DNA of 8,965 bases from Burkholderiales bacterium. Its GTDB lineage: Bacteria > Pseudomonadota > Gammaproteobacteria > Burkholderiales > Burkholderiaceae_F. The notes below the pieces were generated by a model, which searched no databases, was not told where the DNA came from, and saw only the letters and a program-made list of their open reading frames with translations. The stretch spans positions 1 through 8,965 of the forward strand of contig JAJTHJ010000389.1 of the NCBI GenBank assembly GCA_021298875.1, read 5' to 3'. Below, piece after piece: positions 1 to 7,179 of this stretch (the stretch's first letter is position 1; each line of letters begins with the position of its first letter). The position numbers and the translations under genes are program-made.

Positions 1-1
1 C

Positions 2-310
2 AGCAATGAGGTCGTGAAGCTGCCGCCGCGCCGCGGCTTCGCGCTGCGCGATGCGATCATCGGCTCGCAGCCGCATGGCGGGACGTATCTCGGCAAGGCG
101 GTGACGGAGATCGACCGCAAGGGCGATCGCCTGATCGTCTTCACCGACGAGCAGAGCCACGACCAGGTGCCCGCCCCGAAGGGACGCGGATACATGGTCA
201 ACGTGGCGTCCTACCAGCACGGCGTCGGACACGGCCCGTGGACGCGGGTCGACGGCTTCTCCGAGGCCGTCATCGCCTGGATCGCGGCGTCGGAACAGAC
301 GATGCACTGA
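2..310 (+). CDS. TROVE/vWA domain protein (Ro60-like), C-terminal part
   Basis: Only the last ~102 codons are present; the frame is open to the left edge, so the GTG at 14 is unlikely to be the true start. The family (Ro60/Rsr) has an N-terminal HEAT-repeat ring that binds misfolded or Y-type RNAs, and a C-terminal von Willebrand A fold; it acts in the cytoplasm in RNA quality control and stress survival. Visible here is the end of the vWA part: SQPHGGTYLG, whose threonine fits the MIDAS metal-site position, then LIVFTDEQSHD, whose aspartate fits the last MIDAS position, and the closing segment VDGFSEAVIAWI typical of bacterial TROVE proteins. The gene ends in TGA and an intrinsic terminator follows within 20 bases. 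No rtcB or rtcA, frequent partners of bacterial Ro genes, lies downstream here. Family assignment is by recognition of the C-terminal motifs; the RNA-binding half is outside the window. Confidence 0.82.
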   Translation, partial: SNEVVKLPPRRGFALRDAIIGSQPHGGTYLGKAVTEIDRKGDRLIVFTDEQSHDQVPAPKGRGYMVNVASYQHGVGHGPWTRVDGFSEAVIAWIAASEQTMH

Positions 311-329
311 CGCCTGCTCGACAACAATG

Positions 330-363
330 GGCCCGGACGCGCATGCGCCCGGGCCTTTTTTTT
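330..363 (+). terminator. Intrinsic (rho-independent) terminator after the TROVE gene
   Basis: A hairpin forms between 330-340 and 345-355: seven G/C pairs, one A-C mismatch, then three more pairs closing a GCAT loop. It is followed directly by eight T residues (356-363). The position 20 bases after the TROVE stop codon fits its role as that gene's terminator. It should stop transcription before the truncated barrel gene that begins at the end of the T-run. Confidence 0.9.
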
Positions 364-2077
364 GGTGCGACGGACGAGCGCTCCGCTCGCGCAGCGCACG
401 AGCGGCGGCAACGTCATTCACAATGTCGCGAGCGGCCGCGCCGGCTCCACGCCGTTTGGCATCGGCGCCAGTTGTCCGGCGACGGTGGCGCCGGGCTGCG
501 GCTGGAGGCCGGGGGTCAGTACCGGCTCGGCGGTGCTGTTTTATCCGCAGCAGGTCGATTCGCAGCACAACCAGGTCGAAGCGCGGCTGAACTACGGCGC
601 CGACGCGCTGCAACTGTCGTTCGGCTATTACGGCTCGTTTTACAGCAACAACATTGGCGCAACGACGCTCGGTGTGCCCGCCACCCTGAACAACCCGGTC
701 GGCACACCGCTGCCGCTCAGGCCGGGCCTGGCGGCGTGGCTGACACTGCCGGTGGCGAGCGCGCCGGACAACAACTTCAACTACTTCGATCTGTCGGGCA
801 GCTACGTCTTCCTGCCGCAGTTGCGGGCGAACTTCAAGTTCGCCTACTCGCTGGCCAAGCAGAACCAGGACTTCGCCGGCGCCGGGCTGGGCAATGCGCC
901 GGCCGGGATCACCAACCTCGATGGCGAAGTGGAAGGCAAGCTGGCGCAGATTCGCGTAGTCGGCACGCCGATCGACAATTTGACGGTGGTGGCCGAGTAC
1001 CGCTATTCGGACAACCAGGACAACACGCCGATCGCCAACTACAACGTCGTGTTGAACACGCAGTTCACCAATCAGACCGTTTCGCGCACCGTCAACTACG
1101 GCAAGCTCGAAGGCACCTACCGCTTCCCGTGGGCGATCCAGGGCGCGCTGGGCATCGACTACACCTCGCTCGACCGCGGCACCTACACGCCGACCGCGTC
1201 CTATGCCGGGGTCAGCGCGCTGCGCGAGAGCAACGACGTGACCCGCTGGTGGGTCGAGTTGCGCCGCACGCTGACCGAGTCGGTGAGCGGCCTCATCAAG
1301 TACACGCAAAGCAAGCAGGACGGCGGCGGCTGGCTGGCGCCGGCGGCCGGTGGCGTGGGACTGGTGTCGGTATCCGACCCCGCCGCGCAGTTGGGCCCGA
1401 ACGCGATCTACATGCCGACGATGGCCGACCGCGACCGCGACACCGTGCGCCTGCTGCTCAATTGGGCGGCGACCGAGGCCCTGTCGGTGCAGTTTGCCGT
1501 GGATTACGGCACCGACCGCTACGACGCACCGACGCAGTTTGCGCTGCAAAAGACGCAGTACCAGTTGTACACGCTGGATGCCAACTACGCGCTGTCGGAC
1601 AAGTGGGGTTTCAACGGCTATCTGTCGGTCGGCAAACAAACGCTCGACCAGTCGCGGCCGGCCGGTTACGTACTGGCGTTCGACGACAGCAGCTTCAACG
1701 CCGGCGTGGGCTTCAACGGCAAGATCGACGCCAAGTGGCAGGTGGGCGGCACGCTGTCCTACATGAGCAACGTGGACAAGTACGAGCAGACGCTGGTCGC
1801 CAATCCGGCACCCGGCAGCGCCGAGTTGCTGGGCGCCGCCGGCGGGCTGCCCGACATCGCCTTCCGCCGTACCGACTTCAGATTGTTCGGCAACTACGCG
1901 ATGAGCGAGCGCTCCGCGCTGCGGCTCGATGCCGTCTACCAACGCTACTACTACAACGACTGGGCCTTTAACTACAGCGGTACCCCGTTCCTGTACAGCG
2001 ACAACACGACGCTGTACCTGCAACCGAGCCAGAGCGTTGGCTATCTCGGGGTGACTTACACCTACGCCTGGAAGTAG
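362..2077 (+). pseudogene. MtrB/PioB-family outer-membrane barrel, 5'-truncated
   Basis: MtrB/PioB proteins are large outer-membrane beta-barrels that enclose a periplasmic multihaem cytochrome (MtrA/PioA) and carry electrons across the outer membrane. The ~570-codon frame shows family features: YYGSFYSNN (about residues 89-97), an APDNN segment near 135-139, SYSLAKQNQD-like text (AYSLAKQNQD, 161-170), then repeated amphipathic strands rich in Tyr, Asn and Asp. It ends in a barrel-type strand, YLGVTYTYAWK. In intact homologues the YGSF motif is preceded by a signal peptide and a longer N-terminal region, so I infer that well over 100 residues are missing. The frame opens in the terminator T-run (TTG 362 or GTG 365) with no ribosome site, no signal peptide and an unconvincing first ~15 residues. 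The rest has no frameshift or stop. It is most likely a recently beheaded remnant, or a contig mis-join; a functional exported protein is unlikely as it stands. No MtrA-like cytochrome is present. Confidence 0.8.
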
Positions 2078-2089
2078 CGAAGGGCTTGC

Positions 2090-2158
2090 CGTCCCGGCGC
2101 AGGCCGGGGCCCAGCGACTCTTCCTGAGCGACACGGGGTCCCGGCCTGCGCCGGGACG
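2090..2158. repeat. REP-like inverted palindrome pair (BIME-like)
   Basis: Two units face each other. The left unit (2093-2108) reads CCCGGC-GCAG-GCCGGG and the right unit (2140-2155) reads CCCGGC-CTGC-GCCGGG; each can fold on its own into a six-pair hairpin with a four-base loop. The arms 2091-2112 and 2136-2157 are also reverse complements at 21 of 22 positions, giving one long stem over a ~23-base loop. This two-level symmetry in an intergenic spacer is typical of REP/BIME elements of proteobacteria, which may stabilise mRNA ends, act as terminators or bind DNA-processing proteins. No T-run follows. It fills most of the 157-base gap between the barrel remnant and ccmA and would help insulate the two. 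Confidence 0.8.
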
Positions 2159-2169
2159 ACGTTCTCACT

Positions 2170-2198
2170 CTGCGCGCACCCTGCGCCCTCGCTACACT
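2170..2198 (+). promoter_or_regulatory. Possible sigma-70 promoter for the ccm operon (weak)
   Basis: TACACT at 2193-2198 is an acceptable -10 hexamer about 37 bases before the ccmA start, and lies just after the REP-like element, where an operon promoter is expected. The matching -35 region around 2170-2175 (CTGCGC) is poor, so the site is suggested mainly by position. Confidence 0.25.
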
Positions 2199-2234
2199 GC
2201 GCGCCTTTCGCGTCAGCCGCTCGCGCGCAGCGCC

Positions 2235-2876
2235 ATGCTTCAAACCGTCGATCTCGAATGCCAGCGCGGCGATCGGTTGCTCTTTAGCGGTCTGAATCTG
2301 ACCGCCGCGCCCGGCACCTGCCTGCACATCGCCGGCGAAAACGGCGCCGGCAAGACGAGCCTGCTGCGCATCCTTTGCGGACTGCTTTCGCCCACCGCTG
2401 GCGAAGTGCTCTGGCGCGGCGGCAACATCCGCACGCTGCGCGAGGAGTTCTGGCAAGACCTCGCCTATGTCGGCCACTTGAACGGCGTCAAGGACGACCT
2501 CACCGCGCTGGAAAACGTCCGCTTTGCCGGCTTGTTGTCGGGTCGCGGCGGCGACGATGTACGCGCCGCGGCAGCGCTGGGTGCGCTCGGGCTGGCGGGT
2601 TTCGAGCAGGCGCAGGCGCGCTTTCTGTCGCAGGGGCAGCGTCGGCGCATCGGGCTGGCGCGGCTGTTTCTCGCCGAGAGCGCGGCGCTGTGGATTCTCG
2701 ACGAGCCGTTCACCGCGCTCGACGTACGCGGGGTCAAGGCGCTGTCGGAGCTGATCGGCGCGCAGCAGGCGCGCGGCGGCATCATCGTGCTGACCACCCA
2801 CCAGGACGTGCCGCTGCCCGGTCGGGTCGAGCGGCTCGACCTGCGCGCGCCGCGGCCGGAGGAGGTCGACGCGTGA
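2235..2876 (+). CDS. ccmA: CcmA, haem-maturation ABC transporter ATPase
   Basis: This is the cytoplasmic ATPase subunit of the CcmAB(CD) complex. ATP hydrolysis releases holo-CcmE from the CcmC-haem complex so that haem can be delivered to apocytochrome c. The 213-residue protein has the full ABC set: Walker A GENGAGKTS (34-42), the CcmA-typical Q-loop region YVGHLNGVKDDLTALEN (78-94), the signature LSQGQRRRIGLARL (131-144), Walker B LWILDEP (152-158) and switch histidine TTH (187-189). Length is normal for the family. It is the first gene of the operon. No good ribosome-binding site precedes ATG 2235, but the N-terminus aligns with CcmA and no better start is seen. The stop lies 10 bases before the ccmB GTG. 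Confidence 0.96.
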   Translation: MLQTVDLECQRGDRLLFSGLNLTAAPGTCLHIAGENGAGKTSLLRILCGLLSPTAGEVLWRGGNIRTLREEFWQDLAYVGHLNGVKDDLTALENVRFAGLLSGRGGDDVRAAAALGALGLAGFEQAQARFLSQGQRRRIGLARLFLAESAALWILDEPFTALDVRGVKALSELIGAQQARGGIIVLTTHQDVPLPGRVERLDLRAPRPEEVDA

Positions 2877-2879
2877 GGG
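2875..2879 (+). promoter_or_regulatory. Ribosome-binding site deciding the GTG start of ccmB
   Basis: GAGGG overlaps the ccmA stop codon and lies seven bases before GTG 2887, supporting this start and translational coupling of ccmA and ccmB. Confidence 0.65.
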
Positions 2880-2886
2880 TAATCCC

Positions 2887-3555
2887 GTGAGCCGTACCTT
2901 GCTCGCCGTGATCCGGCGCGACCTGCTGCTGGCGCTGCGCCAGCGGGCGGACGTGGTCAACACGCTGCTGTTTTTCCTCGTCGTGGTGACGATGGTGCCG
3001 CTGGGCGTCGGCCCGGAACTGAACACCCTGCGCACCATCGCCCCCGGGGTGGTCTGGGTGGCGGCGCTGCTGGCGGCGATCCTGTCGTTGAACCGCCTGT
3101 TCGCCAACGACCATGCCGACGGCACGCTCGAGCAGATGCTGCTCACCGGCGAACCACTGCCGCTGATCGTGCTGGCCAAGTGCGCTGCGCACTGGCTGAC
3201 CACCGGGCTGCTGATCGTCGTCATGGCCCTGCTGCTGGGAGTGATGTTCGACCTCGGCGTGGAACCGACCGCCTTTTTGATGGTCTCGCTGCTGCTGGGC
3301 ACGCCGGCCTTGTCCCTGATCGGGGCCGTCGGTGCGGCATTGACGCTGGGCCTGCGCGGCGGCGGGGTGCTGATCTCGCTGCTGGTACTGCCGCTGTATG
3401 TGCCGGTGCTGATCTTCGGCGCCGGCGCAGTGGAGGCGGTCGCTGGCGGCTTGGCGCCGACCGGGCACCTCTTGCTGCTGGGCGCGCTGTCGCTGGCAGC
3501 GTCCGTACTGGCGCCGTGGGCAATCGCCGCCGCCCTCCGTATATCCATGGAATGA
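2887..3555 (+). CDS. ccmB: CcmB, haem-maturation ABC transporter permease
   Basis: This is the inner-membrane subunit that pairs with CcmA. The 222-residue protein has the length and about six hydrophobic segments expected for CcmB (roughly 25-40, 52-70, 95-120, 128-155, 160-185 and 195-217). Family motifs include the basic amphipathic start IRRDLLLALRQRADVVN, the cytoplasmic loop LNRLFANDHADGTLEQMLL (68-86) and LPLYVPVLIFGAG (168-180). It starts with GTG just after ccmA. Established role: CcmAB couples ATP hydrolysis to release of haem-loaded CcmE from CcmCD, rather than acting as the haem exporter itself. A 73-base spacer to ccmC follows, one of the looser junctions of the operon; I see only a short weak hairpin in it (CGGG...CCCG near 3557-3570). 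Confidence 0.95.
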   Translation: MSRTLLAVIRRDLLLALRQRADVVNTLLFFLVVVTMVPLGVGPELNTLRTIAPGVVWVAALLAAILSLNRLFANDHADGTLEQMLLTGEPLPLIVLAKCAAHWLTTGLLIVVMALLLGVMFDLGVEPTAFLMVSLLLGTPALSLIGAVGAALTLGLRGGGVLISLLVLPLYVPVLIFGAGAVEAVAGGLAPTGHLLLLGALSLAASVLAPWAIAAALRISME

Positions 3556-3628
3556 TCGGGATCAAACCCGGCGTTACCATCCCCGTTACAGTTCGCGCCT
3601 GACGCGGCTACGGAACAGTGGATCGACG

Positions 3629-4390
3629 ATGAGTGCAGTGACGAGGCCCATCCCCGGCAAGGGTATTTTTCGCTTCGCCGCTCCGCCGGTGTTCTATCCG
3701 GTGGCCGGGGCGCTGGCACCCTGGTTCTTCGCGCTGGCGGCCGTGCTGGCGGTAATCGGCCTGTACCTGGGCTTTTTCGTCGCGCCCACCGACCACCAGC
3801 AGGGCGAGAGCTACCGGATCATCTTCATCCACGTGCCGAGCGCGTGGATGGCGATGTTCCTGTACCTGGTGATGGCCTTCTGGGCCGGCGTTGGTCTGGT
3901 GTTCAACACCCGCCTAAGCGCGATGATGGCGCAAGCCATCGCCCCCACCGGCGCGCTGATGGCCTTCCTGTCGTTGTGGACCGGGGCGCTGTGGGGCCGG
4001 CCCACCTGGGGCGCATACTGGGTGTGGGACGCACGGCTCACCTCGACGCTGATCCTGCTCTTCCTGTATCTGGGCTTCATGGCCTTGCAGGCCGCTATCG
4101 ACGACCCGCGCCGCGCCGACAAGGCGAGCGCCGTGCTGGCGCTGGTGGGCGTGGTCAACGTGCCGATCATCTATTTCTCGGTCAAGTGGTGGAACACCCT
4201 GCACCAGGGCGCCACGGTGAAGATGGGCAACACCTCGATGGAGGTCACCATGTTCACGGCGATGATGGTGATGGTGTTCGCCTTCTGGATGTACTGCATC
4301 GGCGCCGTGCTGATGCGGGTACGGACGGTGATCCTCGAGCGCGAACGGCGCACGGCCTGGGCGCAGGAGATCGCGGCTACCGGCCGCTAG
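3629..4390 (+). CDS. ccmC: CcmC, haem lyase for CcmE
   Basis: This inner-membrane protein of the haem-handling family binds haem at its periplasmic face and attaches it covalently to the CcmE histidine. The 253-residue sequence has six hydrophobic stretches and the tryptophan-rich WWD domain, WGRPTWGAYWVWDARLTS (122-139). The two conserved haem-ligand histidines are H68 in IIFIHVPSAW and H192 in WWNTLHQGA. About 35 residues precede the first membrane segment, usual for proteobacterial CcmC. ATG 3629 has only a poor ribosome site (GGA at 3620-3622), but the first membrane segment follows at the expected distance. The neighbours ccmB and ccmD are its known complex partners. Confidence 0.96.
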   Translation: MSAVTRPIPGKGIFRFAAPPVFYPVAGALAPWFFALAAVLAVIGLYLGFFVAPTDHQQGESYRIIFIHVPSAWMAMFLYLVMAFWAGVGLVFNTRLSAMMAQAIAPTGALMAFLSLWTGALWGRPTWGAYWVWDARLTSTLILLFLYLGFMALQAAIDDPRRADKASAVLALVGVVNVPIIYFSVKWWNTLHQGATVKMGNTSMEVTMFTAMMVMVFAFWMYCIGAVLMRVRTVILERERRTAWAQEIAATGR

Positions 4391-4414
4391 CCGGCGGCTG
4401 GCAACGACTTTCAT

Positions 4415-4419
4415 CGGAG
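4415..4419 (+). promoter_or_regulatory. Ribosome-binding site of ccmD
   Basis: CGGAG lies eight bases before ATG 4428. It favours that ATG over the in-frame GTG (4419) and TTG (4422), which overlap or crowd the site. Confidence 0.6.
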
Positions 4420-4427
4420 TGTTGACG

Positions 4428-4595
4428 ATGCAGTGGCAGGGAATCGGTCATTTCTTCGACATGGGCGGTTACGGCTTTTTCGTCTGGGGCTCGTATGCCG
4501 TGTGTGCGGCGGTGATCGTCGCCGAGGTGTTCGCGCTGCGGGCGCGGCGGCGGCGGGCGGTGGCGGCGGTGCGCGCCTCGCGGAGGCCGGCATGA
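4428..4595 (+). CDS. ccmD: CcmD, small membrane protein of the CcmABCD complex
   Basis: A 55-residue protein too short for most automatic calls. It has the CcmD layout: an N-terminal aromatic/glycine stretch ending MGGYGFFVWGSYAV (12-25), one membrane helix (about 17-37) and a strongly basic cytoplasmic tail (RARRRR at 38-43). CcmD is known to tether CcmE to CcmC and to be needed for release of holo-CcmE. It has a good ribosome site and lies 37 bases after ccmC. Its stop overlaps the ccmE start in ATGA (4592-4595), so the two are probably translated in a coupled way. Assignment rests on size, topology, the GGY-F-W pattern and its place between ccmC and ccmE. Confidence 0.9.
   Translation: MQWQGIGHFFDMGGYGFFVWGSYAVCAAVIVAEVFALRARRRRAVAAVRASRRPA
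4582..4586 (+). promoter_or_regulatory. Ribosome-binding site fixing the ccmE start
   Basis: GGAGG lies five bases before ATG 4592. It shows that ccmE starts there rather than at the earlier in-frame ATG at 4433, which falls inside ccmD and would add 53 residues out of keeping with the family. Confidence 0.75.
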
Positions 4596-5059
4596 AGCCG
4601 CGGCACAAGCGCTTTGCGCTGATCGGCGGCGGCATCGCCGTGCTGGGCGTGGCGACCTGGCTCGTGCTGTCGGCCTTCCAGGAGAACCTCGTCTTTTTCT
4701 TCTCGCCCTCGGACGTGGCGGCAGAGAAGGCGCCCAAGGAGCGCACCTTCCGCATCGGCGGCCTGGTCGAGGAAGGCAGCGTCAAGCGCGACGGGGTGAT
4801 GGTGCACTTCGTCGTCACCGACACCGCGCACAAGATGCCGGTCGTCTACCAGGGCATCCTGCCCGACCTCTTCAAGGAGGGCAAAGGGGTGGTCGCCCAG
4901 GGCAAGCTCGGCGGCGACGGCGTGTTCCGCGCCTCCGAAGTGCTGGCCAAGCACGACGAGAACTACATGCCGCCGGAAGCCGCGCACGCGCTGGAGCAGG
5001 CGCACAAGGCCGGCAAGACGATGAGCGGCGACGACACTTACGGCGGCAAGACCAAGTGA
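4592..5059 (+). CDS. ccmE: CcmE, periplasmic haem chaperone
   Basis: CcmE binds haem covalently through one histidine and carries it from CcmC to CcmF. This 155-residue form starts MKPRHKRFALIGGGIAVLG, a basic head followed by a single membrane anchor (about 8-28), then an OB-fold periplasmic domain: FFFSPSDVA (35-43), RIGGLVEEGSV (54-64) and VVYQGILPDLFKEGKGVVAQG (84-104). The haem-binding segment LAKHDENYMPPE has the essential H121 and Y125, the HxxxY type. The hydrophilic, flexible tail after residue 130 is normal. It overlaps ccmD by ATGA. The 115-base gap to ccmF is the longest within the operon and holds the paired hairpins listed separately. Confidence 0.97.
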   Translation: MKPRHKRFALIGGGIAVLGVATWLVLSAFQENLVFFFSPSDVAAEKAPKERTFRIGGLVEEGSVKRDGVMVHFVVTDTAHKMPVVYQGILPDLFKEGKGVVAQGKLGGDGVFRASEVLAKHDENYMPPEAAHALEQAHKAGKTMSGDDTYGGKTK

Positions 5060-5096
5060 GCATGACGGCGCCGGCGGCGCATGTGAGCGGCCGCCG

Positions 5097-5143
5097 CGCG
5101 GCCTGCGAAGCAGGTCGCGTTTTCACAGCGGCTGCAGGCCGCG
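5097..5143 (+). other. Competing hairpins in the ccmE-ccmF spacer
   Basis: The segment 5097-5106 (CGCGGCCTGC) can pair in two exclusive ways. With 5110-5119 it makes a ten-pair stem (one G-U pair) over a GAA loop, followed by TTTT at 5120-5123, like a weak intrinsic terminator. With 5134-5143 it makes a perfect ten-pair stem with a longer loop and no T-run directly after it. A small third hairpin (5128-5132 with 5138-5142) is possible. The element may reduce or stabilise transcripts between the early ccm genes and ccmF; any regulatory role is inference. Confidence 0.5.
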
Positions 5144-5174
5144 TCATTTTCATTTTCACCCCAGAGGTTGACGA

Positions 5175-7175
5175 ATGATTCCCGAACTCGGCCACTTTGC
5201 AATGATTCTCGCGCTGATCGTCGCTCTGGTGCAGGGCATCCTGCCGATCGTTGGCGCGCAGCGCGGCGTGGCGCAGTGGATGGCGGTAGCGCGGCCGGCG
5301 GCGCAGGTGCAGTTCGCCTTCGTCTTCTTTGCCTGGCTGGCGCTGGTCTGGTCGTTCATCGACAACGACTTTTCGGTCGTCAACGTCGCGCAGAACTCCA
5401 ACACGCTGCTGCCCACCGCGTACCGGATCGCCGCCTCGTGGGGCTCGCACGAAGGCTCCTTGCTGCTGTGGGTGCTGATGCTCGCGGGTTGGGGCTTCGC
5501 GGTCAGCGTGTTCAGCCGGCATCTGCCCGACGAAATGGTCGCCCGCGTGCTCGGCGTGATGGGGCTGGTCACGGTCGGCTTCATCTTCTTTATGCTCGCC
5601 ACCTCCGACCCGTTCGACCGCATGTTCCCGCCGGCGGCCGAGGGGCGCGATCTGAACCCGCTGCTGCAAGACCCCGGAATGGTGTTCCATCCGCCGCTGC
5701 TGTACATGGGTTACGTCGGCTTCTCGGTGGCCTTTGCCTTTGCCATCGCCGCCCTGCTGGGCGGCAAGCTCGATGCCGCCTGGGCGCGCTGGTCGCGGCC
5801 GTGGACGACGCTGGCGTGGTGCTTCCTCACGCTGGGCATCATGCTGGGCTCGTGGTGGGCGTACTACGAACTGGGCTGGGGCGGCTGGTGGTTCTGGGAC
5901 CCGGTGGAGAACGCCTCGTTCATGCCCTGGCTGGTCGGCACGGCGCTGATCCATTCGCTCGCCGTCACCGAGAAGCGCGGCACCTTCAAGGCGTGGACGG
6001 TGCTGCTGGCGATCACCGCGTTCTCGCTGTCGCTGCTCGGCACCTTCCTCGTCCGCTCCGGCGTGCTCACCAGCGTGCACGCCTTCGCCACCGACCCGGC
6101 GCGCGGCGTGTTCATCCTCGGCTTCCTCGTGCTGGTGATCGGCTCTTCGCTCGCGCTCTTTGCCTGGCGCGCGCCGCGCGTGGGCCTGGGCGGGCGCTTC
6201 GAAGCCGCCTCGCGCGAGTCGATGCTTCTGGGTAACAACGTGCTGCTGGCGGTGGCCACCGGCACCGTGCTGCTGGGCACGCTGTACCCGCTCTTTCTCG
6301 ACGCGCTCGGCCTGGGCAAGATTTCGGTCGGGCCGCCGTACTTCGACGCCGTGTTCGTGCCGGTGATGGCGCCGCTCGTCTTCCTGATGGGGGTAGGGCC
6401 GATCGCGCGCTGGAAGTCCGCGCCGCTGCCCGACCTGTGGGCGCGCCTGAAGTGGGCGCTGGCGATCTCGCTGGTCCTGGCGCTGGCGCTGCCCTTCGTC
6501 GGCGGCCTCGACCAGGGCCTCGCCTGGTCGCCGATGGCGGCCTTCGGCTACTGGCTGGCGATGTGGATCGTGGTCACCTCGGCCGAGCACATCGCGCATC
6601 AGATCCGCCACGCGCCGGGCAGCCTGTGGGCGCGTCTGGCGGCGCAGCCGCGCGGCTGGTGGGGGATGATCCTCGCGCATCTGGGTGTGGCGGTGTTCAT
6701 CATCGGCGTGACCTCGGTGCGCGGCTATGAAGTCGAGCGCGACGTGAAGATGAACCCCGGCGACAGCGTGACGGTGGACGAGTACACCTTCCGCTTCGAC
6801 GGCGTGACGGCCCACCGCGGCCCCAATTACGAAGCCGCCCGTGGCACGGTGCCACTTTTCAAGGGCGAGCGGCAGATCGACACGCTGCACCCGGAAAAGC
6901 GCAGCTACTTCGCCCAGCGCCAGATGCCGATGACCGAGGCGTCGATCCGCAGCCGCCTGACCGGGGACGTGTACGTCTCGCTCGGCGAGGCGGTCGAAGG
7001 CAACGGCGCCTGGACGCTGCGCGTGTACTACAAGCCTTTCGTGACCTGGATCTGGGGCGGCTGCGTGCTGATGGCGCTGGGCGGGCTGGTGGCGCTGTCC
7101 GACCGCCGCTACCGCAGCCTGGCGCGGCGCGACGAGCGCGAGGCGCTCGGCGGGCGGCAGCCGGTGGCGGCGTGA
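5175..7175 (+). CDS. ccmF: CcmF, cytochrome c haem lyase subunit
   Basis: CcmF is the large inner-membrane core of the haem lyase that takes haem from holo-CcmE and, with the CcmH and CcmI proteins, attaches it to CXXCH motifs of apocytochrome c. The 666-residue length is normal. It has many membrane segments and the family motifs: SWGSHEGSLLLWVL (88-101), DPGMVFHPPLLYMGY (166-180), the WWD domain WGGWWFWDPVENASFMPWL (235-253) and LIHSLAVTEKRGTFKAWT (258-275). Conserved haem-ligand candidates include H172, H260, H302 and a late histidine in MILAHLGVAVF (H502). A periplasmic domain (about 515-620) precedes the last membrane helix and a basic tail. ATG 5175 has a good ribosome site, AGAGG at 5163-5167. 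No damage is seen. Only four bases separate its stop from the ORF6N gene, not ccmG as would be usual. Confidence 0.97.
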   Translation: MIPELGHFAMILALIVALVQGILPIVGAQRGVAQWMAVARPAAQVQFAFVFFAWLALVWSFIDNDFSVVNVAQNSNTLLPTAYRIAASWGSHEGSLLLWVLMLAGWGFAVSVFSRHLPDEMVARVLGVMGLVTVGFIFFMLATSDPFDRMFPPAAEGRDLNPLLQDPGMVFHPPLLYMGYVGFSVAFAFAIAALLGGKLDAAWARWSRPWTTLAWCFLTLGIMLGSWWAYYELGWGGWWFWDPVENASFMPWLVGTALIHSLAVTEKRGTFKAWTVLLAITAFSLSLLGTFLVRSGVLTSVHAFATDPARGVFILGFLVLVIGSSLALFAWRAPRVGLGGRFEAASRESMLLGNNVLLAVATGTVLLGTLYPLFLDALGLGKISVGPPYFDAVFVPVMAPLVFLMGVGPIARWKSAPLPDLWARLKWALAISLVLALALPFVGGLDQGLAWSPMAAFGYWLAMWIVVTSAEHIAHQIRHAPGSLWARLAAQPRGWWGMILAHLGVAVFIIGVTSVRGYEVERDVKMNPGDSVTVDEYTFRFDGVTAHRGPNYEAARGTVPLFKGERQIDTLHPEKRSYFAQRQMPMTEASIRSRLTGDVYVSLGEAVEGNGAWTLRVYYKPFVTWIWGGCVLMALGGLVALSDRRYRSLARRDEREALGGRQPVAA

Positions 7176-7179
7176 AGGC

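Noticed and set aside
238..1971. 577-codon plus-strand frame overlapping the barrel remnant
   Set aside because: The product is Arg/Gln/Ala-rich without barrel or other motifs; the overlapping frame 362-2077 carries the MtrB/PioB features.
3556..3628. Internal promoter or terminator between ccmB and ccmC
   Set aside because: TTACCA and TTACAG near 3574-3592 are too close together to be a -35/-10 pair, and the CGGG/CCCG hairpin is only four pairs with no T-run.
1968..3719. 583-codon minus-strand open frame across ccmA/ccmB
   Set aside because: It is antisense to clear genes, spans the REP-like element, has biased Ser/Arg/Ala composition and shows no recognisable domain.
4433..4591. N-terminal extension of CcmE from ATG 4433
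   Set aside because: It lies wholly within ccmD. ATG 4592 has a strong ribosome site and gives the normal CcmE length and membrane anchor.
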